Shown: positions 1-7,100 of the stretch, one piece after another
Layout: the number at the start of each line of letters is the position of its first letter
Numbering within the stretch: the first letter of the stretch is position 1
DNA from: Chloroflexota bacterium
GTDB lineage: Bacteria > Chloroflexota > Anaerolineae > Promineifilales > Promineifilaceae
Assembly (NCBI GenBank): GCA_024223125.1
Contig: JAAEOP010000646.1
Span: 1-23,149, forward strand
Length of the DNA: 23,149 nt
Reading direction: 5' to 3'
Position numbers and translations under genes: made by a program
Notes under the pieces: generated by a model
Database searches by the model: none
What the model was told of the DNA's origin: nothing
Seen by the model: only the letters and a program-made list of their open reading frames with translations

Positions 1-2
1 AT

Positions 3-206
3 CGCGATCTGTCGGGACTGGCTTATTTATGGGAATTCTCAGAGGCAGATAGAAAGACGATCCGGGACATGGATTGGTCTAAAAAGCAAATAGACCTTTA
101 TATTGCTTATGTGAAAGCGACCCGGCTGCTGGTGGACTGTTTACCGCTGGCGATGGTCAGCGACCGGGCCGGCATTGAGGATCAGTTGTTGTTACCTGCC
201 GCCTAG
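3..206 (+). CDS. C-terminal end of an unidentified protein (partial)
   Basis: The third forward frame is open from the window edge and gives 67 residues before the TAG at 204-206; the other two forward frames stop early. The peptide contains LAYLWEFSEADRKTIRDMDW and later ATRLLVDCLPLAMVSDR, and ends IEDQLLLPAA. The charged, helical character and the RLLVDCL...LLLP ending remind me of the last residues of large STAND/NACHT-type NTPases of Chloroflexota and cyanobacteria, but that is memory of style and not a domain match. No domain can be assigned from this fragment. The gap to the next gene is 68 bp and I see no terminator in it. Confidence 0.6.
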   Translation, partial: RDLSGLAYLWEFSEADRKTIRDMDWSKKQIDLYIAYVKATRLLVDCLPLAMVSDRAGIEDQLLLPAA

Positions 207-274
207 TTCGTACTGTTCGTTTTAGCGGGCGTTCAACTTCTAGTCGGCGCTACAAACAGTTTGTTGGAGAAGAT

Positions 275-568
275 ATGACCCCATTGAAACCGACCGGTGT
301 CACCGCCGATAAAACCCAAAAACAACTCATCATCACCTGGAGCGACGGGCATGAAAGCCGCCTGCCTTATGCCGGGCTGCGGGTTAACTGTCCCTGTGTG
401 GAATGTAAAGGGGGGCATACGCACATGGGTACAACGGCCGATTTGGAAACAATGCAAAACCTGCCAGACAGTGAAATGACGATTGAGACGGCCAGCCTCA
501 TCCACCAGCAATGTGTAGGAATCCAAAATAAGCACATCTTTAGCCTGACGGGAGAGATTAAGGAATGA
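275..568 (+). CDS. DUF971 (GBBH-like N-terminal) family protein, C-terminus short
   Basis: A 97-aa protein. Residues 4-60 fit the DUF971 / gamma-butyrobetaine hydroxylase N-terminal-like fold: PTGVTADKTQKQLIITWSDG, then a conserved RLPYAGLRVNCPCVECKGG stretch whose closely spaced cysteines could bind a metal. Stand-alone DUF971 proteins are small and are often linked with Fe-S cluster carrier (Mrp/ApbC) genes; their exact role is uncertain. The family usually ends in a second strand-rich segment with another WSDGH-like motif and a GIY...YLR motif. Here the protein stops at IFSLTGEIKE, and a REP-like palindrome begins about 30 bp later, so the 3' end may have been lost. The start is supported by GGAGA five bases before ATG. 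Nothing in the context adds to its function. Confidence 0.8.
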   Translation: MTPLKPTGVTADKTQKQLIITWSDGHESRLPYAGLRVNCPCVECKGGHTHMGTTADLETMQNLPDSEMTIETASLIHQQCVGIQNKHIFSLTGEIKE

Positions 569-597
569 GGATTAAATAATCCCATGAACTTTAATTT

Positions 598-663
598 GTC
601 ATTCCCACGAAGGCGGGAATCCACTCGACTAAAAAGATGGATACCTGCCTTCGCAGGTATGAC
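598..663. repeat. REP-like palindromic repeat, copy 1
   Basis: This 66-bp imperfect palindrome begins gtcattcccacgaaggcgg and ends ccttcgcaggtatgac. A related copy lies in the same orientation at 8286-8342, sharing the tggatacctgccttcgc block and the atgac end. Both lie in intergenic DNA directly after a + strand gene. This is the widespread class of REP/BIME-type palindromes built on cgaaggcggg. A small ORF can be read across it, but that is a by-product of the palindrome. Confidence 0.8.
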
Positions 664-721
664 AAGTTCGGGGTTTAATAAAATCCCCATTCCTAAGGGA
701 ACGCTTGTTTTTAACTTGGCA

Positions 722-755
722 AGATTGGTTCACTCTTTCGAGAGTGAACCAATCT
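722..755 (-). other. Perfect 15-bp hairpin with TTCG loop
   Basis: The arms agattggttcactct (722-736) and agagtgaaccaatct (741-755) are perfectly complementary around a TTCG loop on the + strand (CGAA on the - strand). UUCG is an exceptionally stable tetraloop class, though here the closing pair is T-A and not C-G. No T-run follows on either strand, so it is not a classical intrinsic terminator. It lies downstream of the minus-strand methyltransferase and the small ORF after it, so it could act as their 3' end or processing structure. Confidence 0.75.
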
Positions 756-768
756 GGAAACTCAAAAG

Positions 769-915
769 TTATTTACGGGCAAGCCCTAAGAATTTGACGA
801 GCAATGATTGTTGTTCCTGAACGAACCACGAGTAAATCAATGCCCTCAAAAATTTGAGCGACGCGACGCATAGTAATGTCTTGAGTCGGTCTATTTGTTT
901 GATGGGGGGTTTCAT
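769..915 (-). CDS. Doubtful 48-aa ORF after the methyltransferase; alternative reading at 773-871
   Basis: An ATG at 913-915 sits one base after the methyltransferase stop (TAA at 917-919) and opens 48 codons, starting MKPPIKQIDRLKTLLC and ending LLVKFLGLARK. This spacing would allow translational coupling, and the 15-bp hairpin lies 14 bp past its stop. A second frame in the same DNA (ATG at 869-871, stop at 773-775) reads MRRVAQIFEGIDLLVVRSG and continues TTIIARQILRACP. That looks somewhat like the first strand-helix of D-2-hydroxyacid dehydrogenases such as SerA, so the segment could be a decayed gene fragment. Neither reading has a Shine-Dalgarno. I cannot say which is real, or whether either is. 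Confidence 0.25.
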   Translation of the reverse strand: MKPPIKQIDRLKTLLCVASLKFLRALIYSWFVQEQQSLLVKFLGLARK

Positions 916-916
916 T

Positions 917-1858
917 TTATTTATGTGTAGATTGCTTAAAATCAACGATTACTACGTCCGGATTATCCTGGTTGTTAATGCAGGTGTGCCAACGCCAGAC
1001 ATAATCATCGTCCGCCAGTTCTGCCTGAATGTGCAGAGTGATTGTGTCTCCTTTGGTAATGGGCACGGGGTCTAAGAGCGGGAAAAAGCCACGGCCGTAA
1101 ACATCTGCTACCTTTTCAGAGTGGGGGGCATTAGAAAAACCAATCCCATCCGCCAGTTCCGCATCAAACCAGATCAAGACGCCGTGCGCCATGCCATCCC
1201 GGTTGGCTTTTTGCACAATGGGGAGTGGCGTTACATCTGTTTTCTGAATAGACGTATAATCTAAAATTGCCCACACTTGCGCTTCCATGAGCAAATTATG
1301 TGGCCGAAAAACATCTGTGTCATCAATACTCCAACTATTCAACACTTGCCGTCTGGCGGCGTCCATTGTCAGACCATATGGCAAATCCCACGGTTTAATC
1401 AACTCATTGTAAACGCTGCCTGCTTCCACCAATGCTGCCGAAATTGTGTCCTGTCGGGGAATCATCACGCCGCCGGGGGCAAGATGCCGAGTGCGGGCAT
1501 CAATAATTGAGGGGATATGCTGCCCATACAAAGGCAGTTGCCCGCGTAAGTCAGATACAATCACATCGGCAGGTTCTGGTAAGGTGATGTTGGTGGAGAG
1601 GTCGTGGAAAAATTGGATACGGTTGGCAAAACCGTTAGCCTGTGCCAGTTCGCGTGCCAGATGAATGGCATCGTTGGATTCGACCGCGTATACTTTTTTG
1701 GCTCCAAACTTGCAGGCCAGCAAGGCATGAATGCCGGTGGCCGCGCCAATGTCGAGTACGATTGAATCGGGCGTTATCGCTCTCTTCAAGGCATACGCAT
1801 ACGCATCCATACGTACCTTGTCGGCAATCATCTCGCCGTAGTCGCTTACTTCGTACAT
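917..1858 (-). CDS. PRMT-like class I SAM-dependent methyltransferase
   Basis: About 313 aa. The N-terminus MYEVSDYGEMIADKVRMDAY matches the opening of arginine methyltransferase-like (PRMT) proteins. SAM-binding motif I is VLDIGAATG (about 34-42), followed by the GAKKVYAVE acidic strand end typical of PRMTs, and the C-terminal half is beta-rich like the PRMT barrel. In true PRMTs two glutamates in a SEWMG...YE loop bind the substrate arginine. The equivalent loop here reads SDLRGQLPLYGQ and lacks both, so arginine methylation is doubtful and the substrate unknown. I chose the ATG at 1856-1858 because homologues begin around MY.; the same frame extends to a GTG at 1885 that adds nine hydrophobic residues. 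Neither start has a clear Shine-Dalgarno. The protein is probably cytosolic. Confidence 0.82.
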   Translation of the reverse strand: MYEVSDYGEMIADKVRMDAYAYALKRAITPDSIVLDIGAATGIHALLACKFGAKKVYAVESNDAIHLARELAQANGFANRIQFFHDLSTNITLPEPADVIVSDLRGQLPLYGQHIPSIIDARTRHLAPGGVMIPRQDTISAALVEAGSVYNELIKPWDLPYGLTMDAARRQVLNSWSIDDTDVFRPHNLLMEAQVWAILDYTSIQKTDVTPLPIVQKANRDGMAHGVLIWFDAELADGIGFSNAPHSEKVADVYGRGFFPLLDPVPITKGDTITLHIQAELADDDYVWRWHTCINNQDNPDVVIVDFKQSTHK

Positions 1859-1934
1859 GGGGTAAAGTGGCAAAAAGAAAGCCACTGATTTGCAATCGGT
1901 GGCTGAGACACAAAGTACACTACCCTTACAACTT

Positions 1935-2369
1935 TTATAATCCTAACAACTGCTTTTTCTTGGCTTCAAACTCCTCATCGGTGAGGATGCCTTTTTCATG
2001 CAGTTCAGATAAACGTTCGAGTTGTTCGATATAATCGTCTTCTTTCTCTTCTTCAGCGTCAGCTTTTTCTACCTCATCGTATTCGGCGTCAGATAATTCA
2101 TCTACCTGGATTTGCAGGTCTTCGATCGCGGCCTGTAGTTCTTCATCAGACAGGTCTTCGGCCGTTTTACCTGTATGTTCTTCTACTCGTTGCACGTCTT
2201 TTTTGCTCATCTTGTAAACGGCCGCAGTTCCCAGAGCAACCATGCCGCCCATCAATATGATCCGCCGTCTTCTACGACGTCTGCGTCTTCTACGGCGCAT
2301 CCGCATTCTGCGAACCGCCATCATACGTTGCCTTCTTGCCATTCTACGCGCCATCATACCTCTGGGCAT
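1935..2369 (-). CDS. SHOCT-domain membrane protein with poly-arginine tract
   Basis: A 144-aa protein in three parts. Residues 1-36 are extremely basic and end in twelve consecutive arginines (25-36). A hydrophobic segment IILMGGMVALGTAAVY (37-52) can span the membrane, and the arginines should keep the N-terminus in the cytosol. Residues 60-110 are very acidic, and 112-144 form a C-terminal SHOCT motif (YIEQLERLSELHEKGIL, then TDEEFEAKKKQLL). SHOCT is a short helical hairpin found at the ends of many bacterial membrane proteins; its role is unclear. The basic head and acidic middle could bind each other or nucleic acid. GGAGGT lies seven bases before the ATG. It is convergent with nothing and has its own upstream region at 2370-2450. 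Confidence 0.85.
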   Translation of the reverse strand: MPRGMMARRMARRQRMMAVRRMRMRRRRRRRRRRRRIILMGGMVALGTAAVYKMSKKDVQRVEEHTGKTAEDLSDEELQAAIEDLQIQVDELSDAEYDEVEKADAEEEKEDDYIEQLERLSELHEKGILTDEEFEAKKKQLLGL

Positions 2370-2426
2370 TGTTGTACCTCCAAAATGTTCTTAATTGATT
2401 TCTATTCTTCCAATTACCTAGTCGAC

Positions 2427-2432
2427 ATTATA
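2427..2432 (-). promoter_or_regulatory. Possible -10 box for the SHOCT gene
   Basis: The minus strand reads TATAAT here, 57 bases before the SHOCT ATG, in AT-rich DNA. I cannot find a good -35 hexamer at the usual distance, so this is a weak call. Confidence 0.35.
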
Positions 2433-2532
2433 TTTTGAAATATACTCCATAACATACTCAGGTACAAAAACAACCCAATTCTCATTCCTGTCATCGGGGG
2501 GTAGTCCCATAGGCAATGGGGGACAAATAGAA

Positions 2533-2627
2533 GTAACCATTCACTCCCCCAAGGTGCCCGGTACTTATAAACGAGTGTGCTACTCCAGTAGACTTGGTAA
2601 TGAAGTGCCGGGCACCTGAATGGTTAC
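2533..2627 (+). mobile_element. 95-bp MITE-like element, copy 1, with 8-bp target-site duplication
   Basis: The ends are inverted repeats: gtaaccattca at the left and tgaatggttac at the right, each continued inward by ggtgcccgg-type arms (left arm offset by nine bases, ctcccccaa). Flanks aaatagaa (2525-2532) and caatagaa (2628-2635) match at 7 of 8, as expected for a target duplication. A copy with the same length and nearly the same sequence lies in opposite orientation at 12624-12718. There is no coding capacity, so it must be moved in trans. GTAA ends with 8-bp duplications are typical of the IS66 family (family knowledge); the link to an IS66 transposase is inferred. Confidence 0.85.
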
Positions 2628-2726
2628 CAATAGAAGTAGGAAATGAGACAGTGTTTTTTGACGATAACTACCCATTCTTTGAAGAAGTGATTGTTCTGGA
2701 AGATTAGCTTTAGATTTCTGTTCCGG

Positions 2727-2732
2727 TACAAT
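2727..2732 (+). promoter_or_regulatory. -10 box placing pyrF transcription start at or next to its ATG
   Basis: TACAAT ends seven bases before the pyrF ATG, so transcription would begin at about 2739-2740 and the mRNA would be leaderless. No Shine-Dalgarno precedes the ATG, which agrees. The box sits inside a small dyad, ggtac-aatc-gtacc (2725-2738). The -35 region (ttagct at 2704-2709) is weak. Confidence 0.45.
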
Positions 2733-2739
2733 CGTACCC

Positions 2740-3558
2740 ATGTTGTACTTAAACAAACTACGAACAATTCAAGAACAAAACAATTCCTGGTTGTGCATCG
2801 GGCTGGATCCCGATCCCCAAAAACTTCGTGTGGATTGGTTCAAATGGGATGAGCCAATCTTGCCGTTTAACAAAGCGATTATTGACGCCACGGCCGATCT
2901 GGTTTGTGCTTATAAACCCAATCTCGGTTTTTACCTGCAATGGGGCGCCGCCGGCATTATTGCTCTGGAACGCACCATCGCCTATATCCCCCAACATATT
3001 CCCGTCATATTAGATTGTAAAACGGGCGATATTGGGCATACACAGGCGGCCTGGGCGGCCGGACTTTTTGATGAGTGGGCAGTAGATGCCATCACTGTGA
3101 ATCCCTATGTTGGTTCAGAGGCGATAATGCCCATGATTGGCGACCGGCCGGATAAAGCGGTCTATATTTTGGCGCGTACATCCAATCCTAGCGCTCAGGA
3201 TTTTCAGGGCAATTTACGGCAAGGGAAGGGGTTATCGGCCGCAGTGCTACAAAAGAGCCAAACATGGAAAACGGCCGGACATAAAGGATACGTCGTTGGC
3301 GCCACCTATCCAGAGGAATTGGCCCAGGCACGGCAGCTTGCTCCCCAGGCCAATTTCCTCATTCCCGGCATTGGGGCGCAGGGTGGGAATTTGCAAACGG
3401 CCGTCACCCATGGCCCCGACACAACAGCCGGTCCCGTCATCAGTTCCAGCCGTTCAATTCTTTATGCCGGCGGCGGCCCCCCTTTTGCTGCGGCCGCCAG
3501 AGAAGCGGCGCAAACATTACGGAACCAGATCAACGAAATTCGCCGCCGTTCGTCATAA
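2740..3558 (+). CDS. pyrF: Orotidine 5'-phosphate decarboxylase (type 2)
   Basis: A 272-aa cytosolic enzyme that decarboxylates OMP to UMP, the last step of de novo pyrimidine synthesis. The TIM-barrel signatures are in order: GLDPD (21-25), AYKPNLGFY (57-65) with the substrate-binding lysine, and the catalytic block DCKTGDIGHT (92-101), which holds the Asp-Lys-Asp-Thr set of the family. INPYVG-type VNPYVGSEA follows, and SSRSILYAG near the end holds the phosphate-binding arginine. Length and motif spacing match the longer type 2 (PyrF_2) enzymes and not the E. coli type. No other pyrimidine genes are adjacent. The start is the only suitable ATG and appears leaderless. The last residues (RNQINEIRRRSS) are basic and poorly conserved. 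Confidence 0.95.
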   Translation: MLYLNKLRTIQEQNNSWLCIGLDPDPQKLRVDWFKWDEPILPFNKAIIDATADLVCAYKPNLGFYLQWGAAGIIALERTIAYIPQHIPVILDCKTGDIGHTQAAWAAGLFDEWAVDAITVNPYVGSEAIMPMIGDRPDKAVYILARTSNPSAQDFQGNLRQGKGLSAAVLQKSQTWKTAGHKGYVVGATYPEELAQARQLAPQANFLIPGIGAQGGNLQTAVTHGPDTTAGPVISSSRSILYAGGGPPFAAAAREAAQTLRNQINEIRRRSS

Positions 3559-3559
3559 A

Positions 3560-3589
3560 AGAGATTGGGAGATTGAAGATTGAATCTCT
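3560..3589. repeat. Low-complexity gagatt repeat with short dyad
   Basis: This reads as degenerate iterations of agattggg/agattgaag, ending in aatctct, which pairs with the opening agagatt. It is the same sequence family as the large hairpin at 21622-21705 and one of the tracts inside menE (17131-17166). It fills the gap between pyrF and the next gene. Confidence 0.65.
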
Positions 3590-3611
3590 AAAACACCCCT
3601 AACCAAACATA

Positions 3612-4136
3612 ATGACGTTACCAACGATTGATGGACTGATATTTGACGAAACGGAAGCTCGCTTAAAGATTACCCTACCGGTGAAACGACAGTGGGTATA
3701 CTTGAGCATCTATTCACTGCTGCTGTTATCGTGGCTGGTAATGTTTGTTTATGGCCTCATCTTTACATGGCGAATGGCTTTTTCTGGAGAGCGATTTGCT
3801 TTTGCCTTTACATTGCTACTGCTGATCTTTTTGTTTGTACTGTTCCGGCTGGGACGGCTCATTTGGCGACAGTGGCAGTTTCAGGTGGCGACGCGGGAAA
3901 TTGTATTTGTAGATGCAGAGATGTTGATTGTGCGCCGGCCGGTTTCCATTTTAGGCATTACAAATGGGTATGGTTGGCAGCATATACGGCCGTTTTACTA
4001 CGATGAAGAGCGCCACAGCCCCGCCTTTGAATATGGGCATTTGTATGTATTATTTGGGCAGGGACTATCACGGCCGCAGGCAAACGAGTTGATTGCGTAT
4101 TTGAACGGCCGTTATTTTGCAGATGAGATTGGGTAA
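3612..4136 (+). CDS. Two-TM membrane protein of unknown function
   Basis: A 174-aa protein I do not recognise. Residues 1-27 are soluble and begin with a beta-like stretch (LIFDETEARLKITLPVK). Two hydrophobic helices follow at about 28-52 and 62-83, joined by a short loop. Residues 84-174 look like a small beta-sheet domain (VATREIVFVDAEMLIVRRPV, then YGWQHIRPFYYDEE). A two-helix hairpin followed by a beta domain recalls bacterial PH-like (DUF304/YdbT-type) membrane proteins, but this is only a resemblance. The start lacks a Shine-Dalgarno. It lies between pyrF and the cyclase gene, separated from each by low-complexity repeats, so there is no clear operon. Confidence 0.75.
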   Translation: MTLPTIDGLIFDETEARLKITLPVKRQWVYLSIYSLLLLSWLVMFVYGLIFTWRMAFSGERFAFAFTLLLLIFLFVLFRLGRLIWRQWQFQVATREIVFVDAEMLIVRRPVSILGITNGYGWQHIRPFYYDEERHSPAFEYGHLYVLFGQGLSRPQANELIAYLNGRYFADEIG

Positions 4137-4144
4137 AAGCGGTG

Positions 4145-4171
4145 TTCACTGTTCAGTAAGCAGTTTTCAGT
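4145..4171. repeat. Short ttcagt-type low-complexity repeat
   Basis: Iterations of gttca(c/g)tgttcagt / gcagttttcagt fill the gap up to the ATG of the next gene. It belongs to the same style of degenerate short-unit tract seen at 3560, inside menE, at 21622 and at 22203. Confidence 0.5.
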
Positions 4172-7100
4172 ATGAAGACAACACTCTCTACAGTCCAGTT
4201 AAATAATCTGTCCGCGTATATGCCGTTGACGTTGGTGAATCGGGTGCTGGCTGATGGGTTGCCATTGCCTGGAGAACCCCGCTTGCAAGCAGCGGCCGCC
4301 TTGTTTTCAGACATCTCCGGCTTTACGGGCATGTCTGAAGAGTTAGCTTCTGATGGGCCGCGTGGGGCGGAGGAGCTGAACCGGGTTTTACTGACGACGT
4401 TTACAGCCATGATTGATGTCATTCATGCACTGGGCGGCTCGGTGAGCCATTTTTATGGGGACGCAATGTCCGTTTATTTTCCCGATGAAGACGGCCGTGC
4501 CGCCCAACGCGCCCTCGCCTGCGCCCAATTGATGCAGCGATTAATGCTGACCAGTTTTGACCGGGTTGTAACCAATCGTCCGTCAGACAAAGACCCCTTT
4601 TTCCAACTGACAATTAAAATTGGGGTAGGGTATGGAACCTGCCAGGAATTACTGGTGGGGGATGCAGCTTCTAATCTGGAATTTGTGTTGACAGGCACGG
4701 CCGTAGACGAAGCGGCCGCAGCCGAAAAAGGAGCAAAGTCAGGTCAGGTCATGGCCAGCCATGCCGTTTTGACCCAGGCCGGATTAGAAGCTGAAGCCGA
4801 CTTTACCCTTTTCAATCCGTCACAATTTGAGACGCCAGTACAATGGCCTCCCTTGAACCTGGCAGAATATGATCCCATTGCCCAAACGCGGCTGGCAGAT
4901 GTGGCTCCGGCCTTTATTCACCCCGCATTGGGGCGGCGGCTGCTGGCCGGCAGCGCCGATAGTCTGGCAGAACACCGTCCCGTTACCAGCCTGTTTGTGC
5001 AGTTCGCTTTTGTGGGAGATGATGATCCCTCGTCGGCCATTGAAACGGCCGTCATGGGTCGCCAACTGCACGATTATTATAATTGGGCCTGTGGCGTGGT
5101 GGCTCGATTTGGGCAGGAAAACGGCCGTGTCAACCGCGTCCTTACCGGCGACAAAGGTAACCAACTGCACATCATGTTTGGCGCGCCGGTCGCTCCCGAT
5201 GCCCCAGAACAGGCCATTCGCTGCGCTCTGGTTTTGCAGCGTGAAAAGCCAGATTTTATTGCCGCCCAGAAGATTGGATTGGCGGCCGGCAAGGTATTTG
5301 CAGCTCCGGTAGGGTCGGCAATGCGGTGTGAATATACAGTGGTGGGAGATGTGGTTAATTTATCGGCGCGGCTGATGCAAATTTGCCCCGATGGCTTGAT
5401 TTATACCAATCGAGCGGCCGCCGAACGGGCGCGGCAATGGTTATCGTTTGAACAACGACCGCCGGTGCAAGTGAAAGGGAAACAGATAGCTGTCACCCCG
5501 TTTGTACCCACCGGAGAACGCCTGACCACGACCCAACTGCGATCATATGTCGGCCGTTGGCAGCGGCCGTTGGTGGGGCGAGATGAGGAACGAACAGCGT
5601 TGATGGGGGTCATGAACCAGGCATTGGCCGGCCGGGGGCAGGCGCTGGCGTTGTCGGGGCCAACCGGAGTAGGCAAATCCCGTTTGATGGCCGTCGGGAT
5701 AGAACATTGGCTGGCTTATGAAGGATTGGGACTGTTGGGTGTTTGTTATCAGCATACGGCCGATATGCCTTTTAGTCCCTGGCGAGCAGTGTGGCAAGCT
5801 TTTTTTGGGTTGGCGCCGGGAATGTCGCTGCGATCTCAAGTAACGGCCGTTATGAATCAAACGCTTGATCTACTTCCTGATTGTGGGGATGACTTGGGGT
5901 TGTGGGCGGCGGCGCTGAATTTACCCATTCCCCAGGCGGCTTCATTAGCCAATTTAACGGCCGAGGCGCGGCAGGCACGGTTATTTGCCCTGGTGCGTCG
6001 CTGCTTTGTAGCCCGGTCAGTCCGGCAGCCGCTGCTGATTTTATTGGAAGGGCTGCATTGGGCCGATCAAGCCAGCCTCACTTTGTTAGATGAGTTGTCC
6101 GGGCATTTGGCAGAAGTGGCAATGATTATTTGTATTGCCTACCGACCAGACACGGATTTGGCTCTGAGTTTGTTGGACAATCCAATTTGCACTCAAATTG
6201 AGATAGCGGAACTGTCTCCATTGGAAGCGCGGCAGCTTTTGTTAGATTTAGTGGGCGCTTCGGAACTGCCGCCGGCGGTGGAACAGCACTTGGGTTTACG
6301 GGATCGTGACGGCCGTGACAGTCCCGTAAACCCTCTATTTTTGGAAGAAGCGGTGCGGGTAATGGAGTCGGCGGGAGTGTTGCAGCATAACGGCCGTATG
6401 CGGGTCAATGAAACACTGCTGGGACAGGTGCAAGTTCCAGATACCATTCATGGGCTGTTGTTGGCTCGCCTGGACAAGCTGCCGGTGGTGGAGCGAGATT
6501 TGCTGCAAGTGGCCTCTGTCATTGGGCGACAGTTTGCAGCTGAACCATTGACAGTGTTGTCATCGGAGCCATCGCAGCGGTTGATTGTGGAAATGTTGGA
6601 CGATTTGACGGAAGTGGAGATGACTCGGTTGGTTACGGCCGATCCGGACTGGATTTTCCTCTTCCAACATGCCATGACCCATGAAGTGGCCTATGAGAGT
6701 CTGCCCTTTGCCCGCCGCCAGATGCTTCATGCGCTCATTGCCGATTGGCTGCTGGAAGAGAGTGGCGAGAATATTCGTTCACTTCATGCGGTGCTGGCTT
6801 ACCATTTCGGCCGTGCCGGCAATGACAAAAAGGGTTTGGAATACGCCTTAAAAGCAGCCCATGATGCCCGCGATATTTTTGCTAATCGGGAAGCGATTGA
6901 TCTGTATACCCAGGCTGAAAATCATTTGTTAGCTATGGGCGAGGAAGATTTGTGGGAAACGGCCGTAGAACTCTATCTGGCGCGGGCCAATGTCAAAATG
7001 TCATCGGGAGACTTAAACGGCGCTTATGAAGACGCCAGACAAACAGTGGAGCAGGCCGCCCACCATAACGCCCACAATTATCTGGCAGAAGCTTACAACC

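Larger units (their letters stand above)
664..916. other. Intergenic region with a strong hairpin and possible gene remnant
   Basis: No convincing gene fills this stretch. It holds a perfect 15-bp hairpin (722-755) and, on the minus strand at 769-915, two overlapping short readings that are annotated separately. Nothing else is recognisable. Confidence 0.5.
2422..2707 (+). pseudogene. C-terminal remnant of an unidentified gene, interrupted by a MITE
   Basis: A forward frame is open from 2422 (after a TAG at 2419-2421) into the MITE, reading ...YSGTKTTQFSFLSSGGSP, IGNGGQIEV. Removing the 95-bp element plus one copy of its 8-bp target duplication joins this frame exactly to GNETVFFDDNYPFFEEVIVL and ED, ending at TAG 2705-2707. 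The repaired reading is about 61 codons with no start codon, so the 5' part was already lost or lies elsewhere. In the present sequence the frame stops inside the element, and the insert plus duplication (103 bp) shifts the frame. I do not recognise the protein. A 61-codon opening could arise by chance; the protein-like composition on both sides and the frame match argue against that. Confidence 0.45.

Noticed and set aside
584..820. 78-codon forward ORF
   Set aside because: Most of it is the translation of the REP palindrome and the 15-bp hairpin.
1859..1924. tRNA-Cys-like pattern on the minus strand (anticodon-arm-like gattgcaaatc with partly pairing ends)
   Set aside because: The anticodon-like arm and a partial acceptor pairing exist, but the T-arm lacks TTC/GA consensus, the D-arm lacks GG, and one acceptor pair fails. 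It also overlaps the methyltransferase start.
2617..2630. FadR-like core (tggttacca) inside the MITE
   Set aside because: The spacing is TGG-N3-CCA, not TGG-N5-CCA as FadR requires, and it is part of the element's terminal repeat.
4419..5860. Several minus-strand ORFs inside the cyclase gene
   Set aside because: They are antisense shadows of a long, well-supported coding sequence and show no domain of their own.
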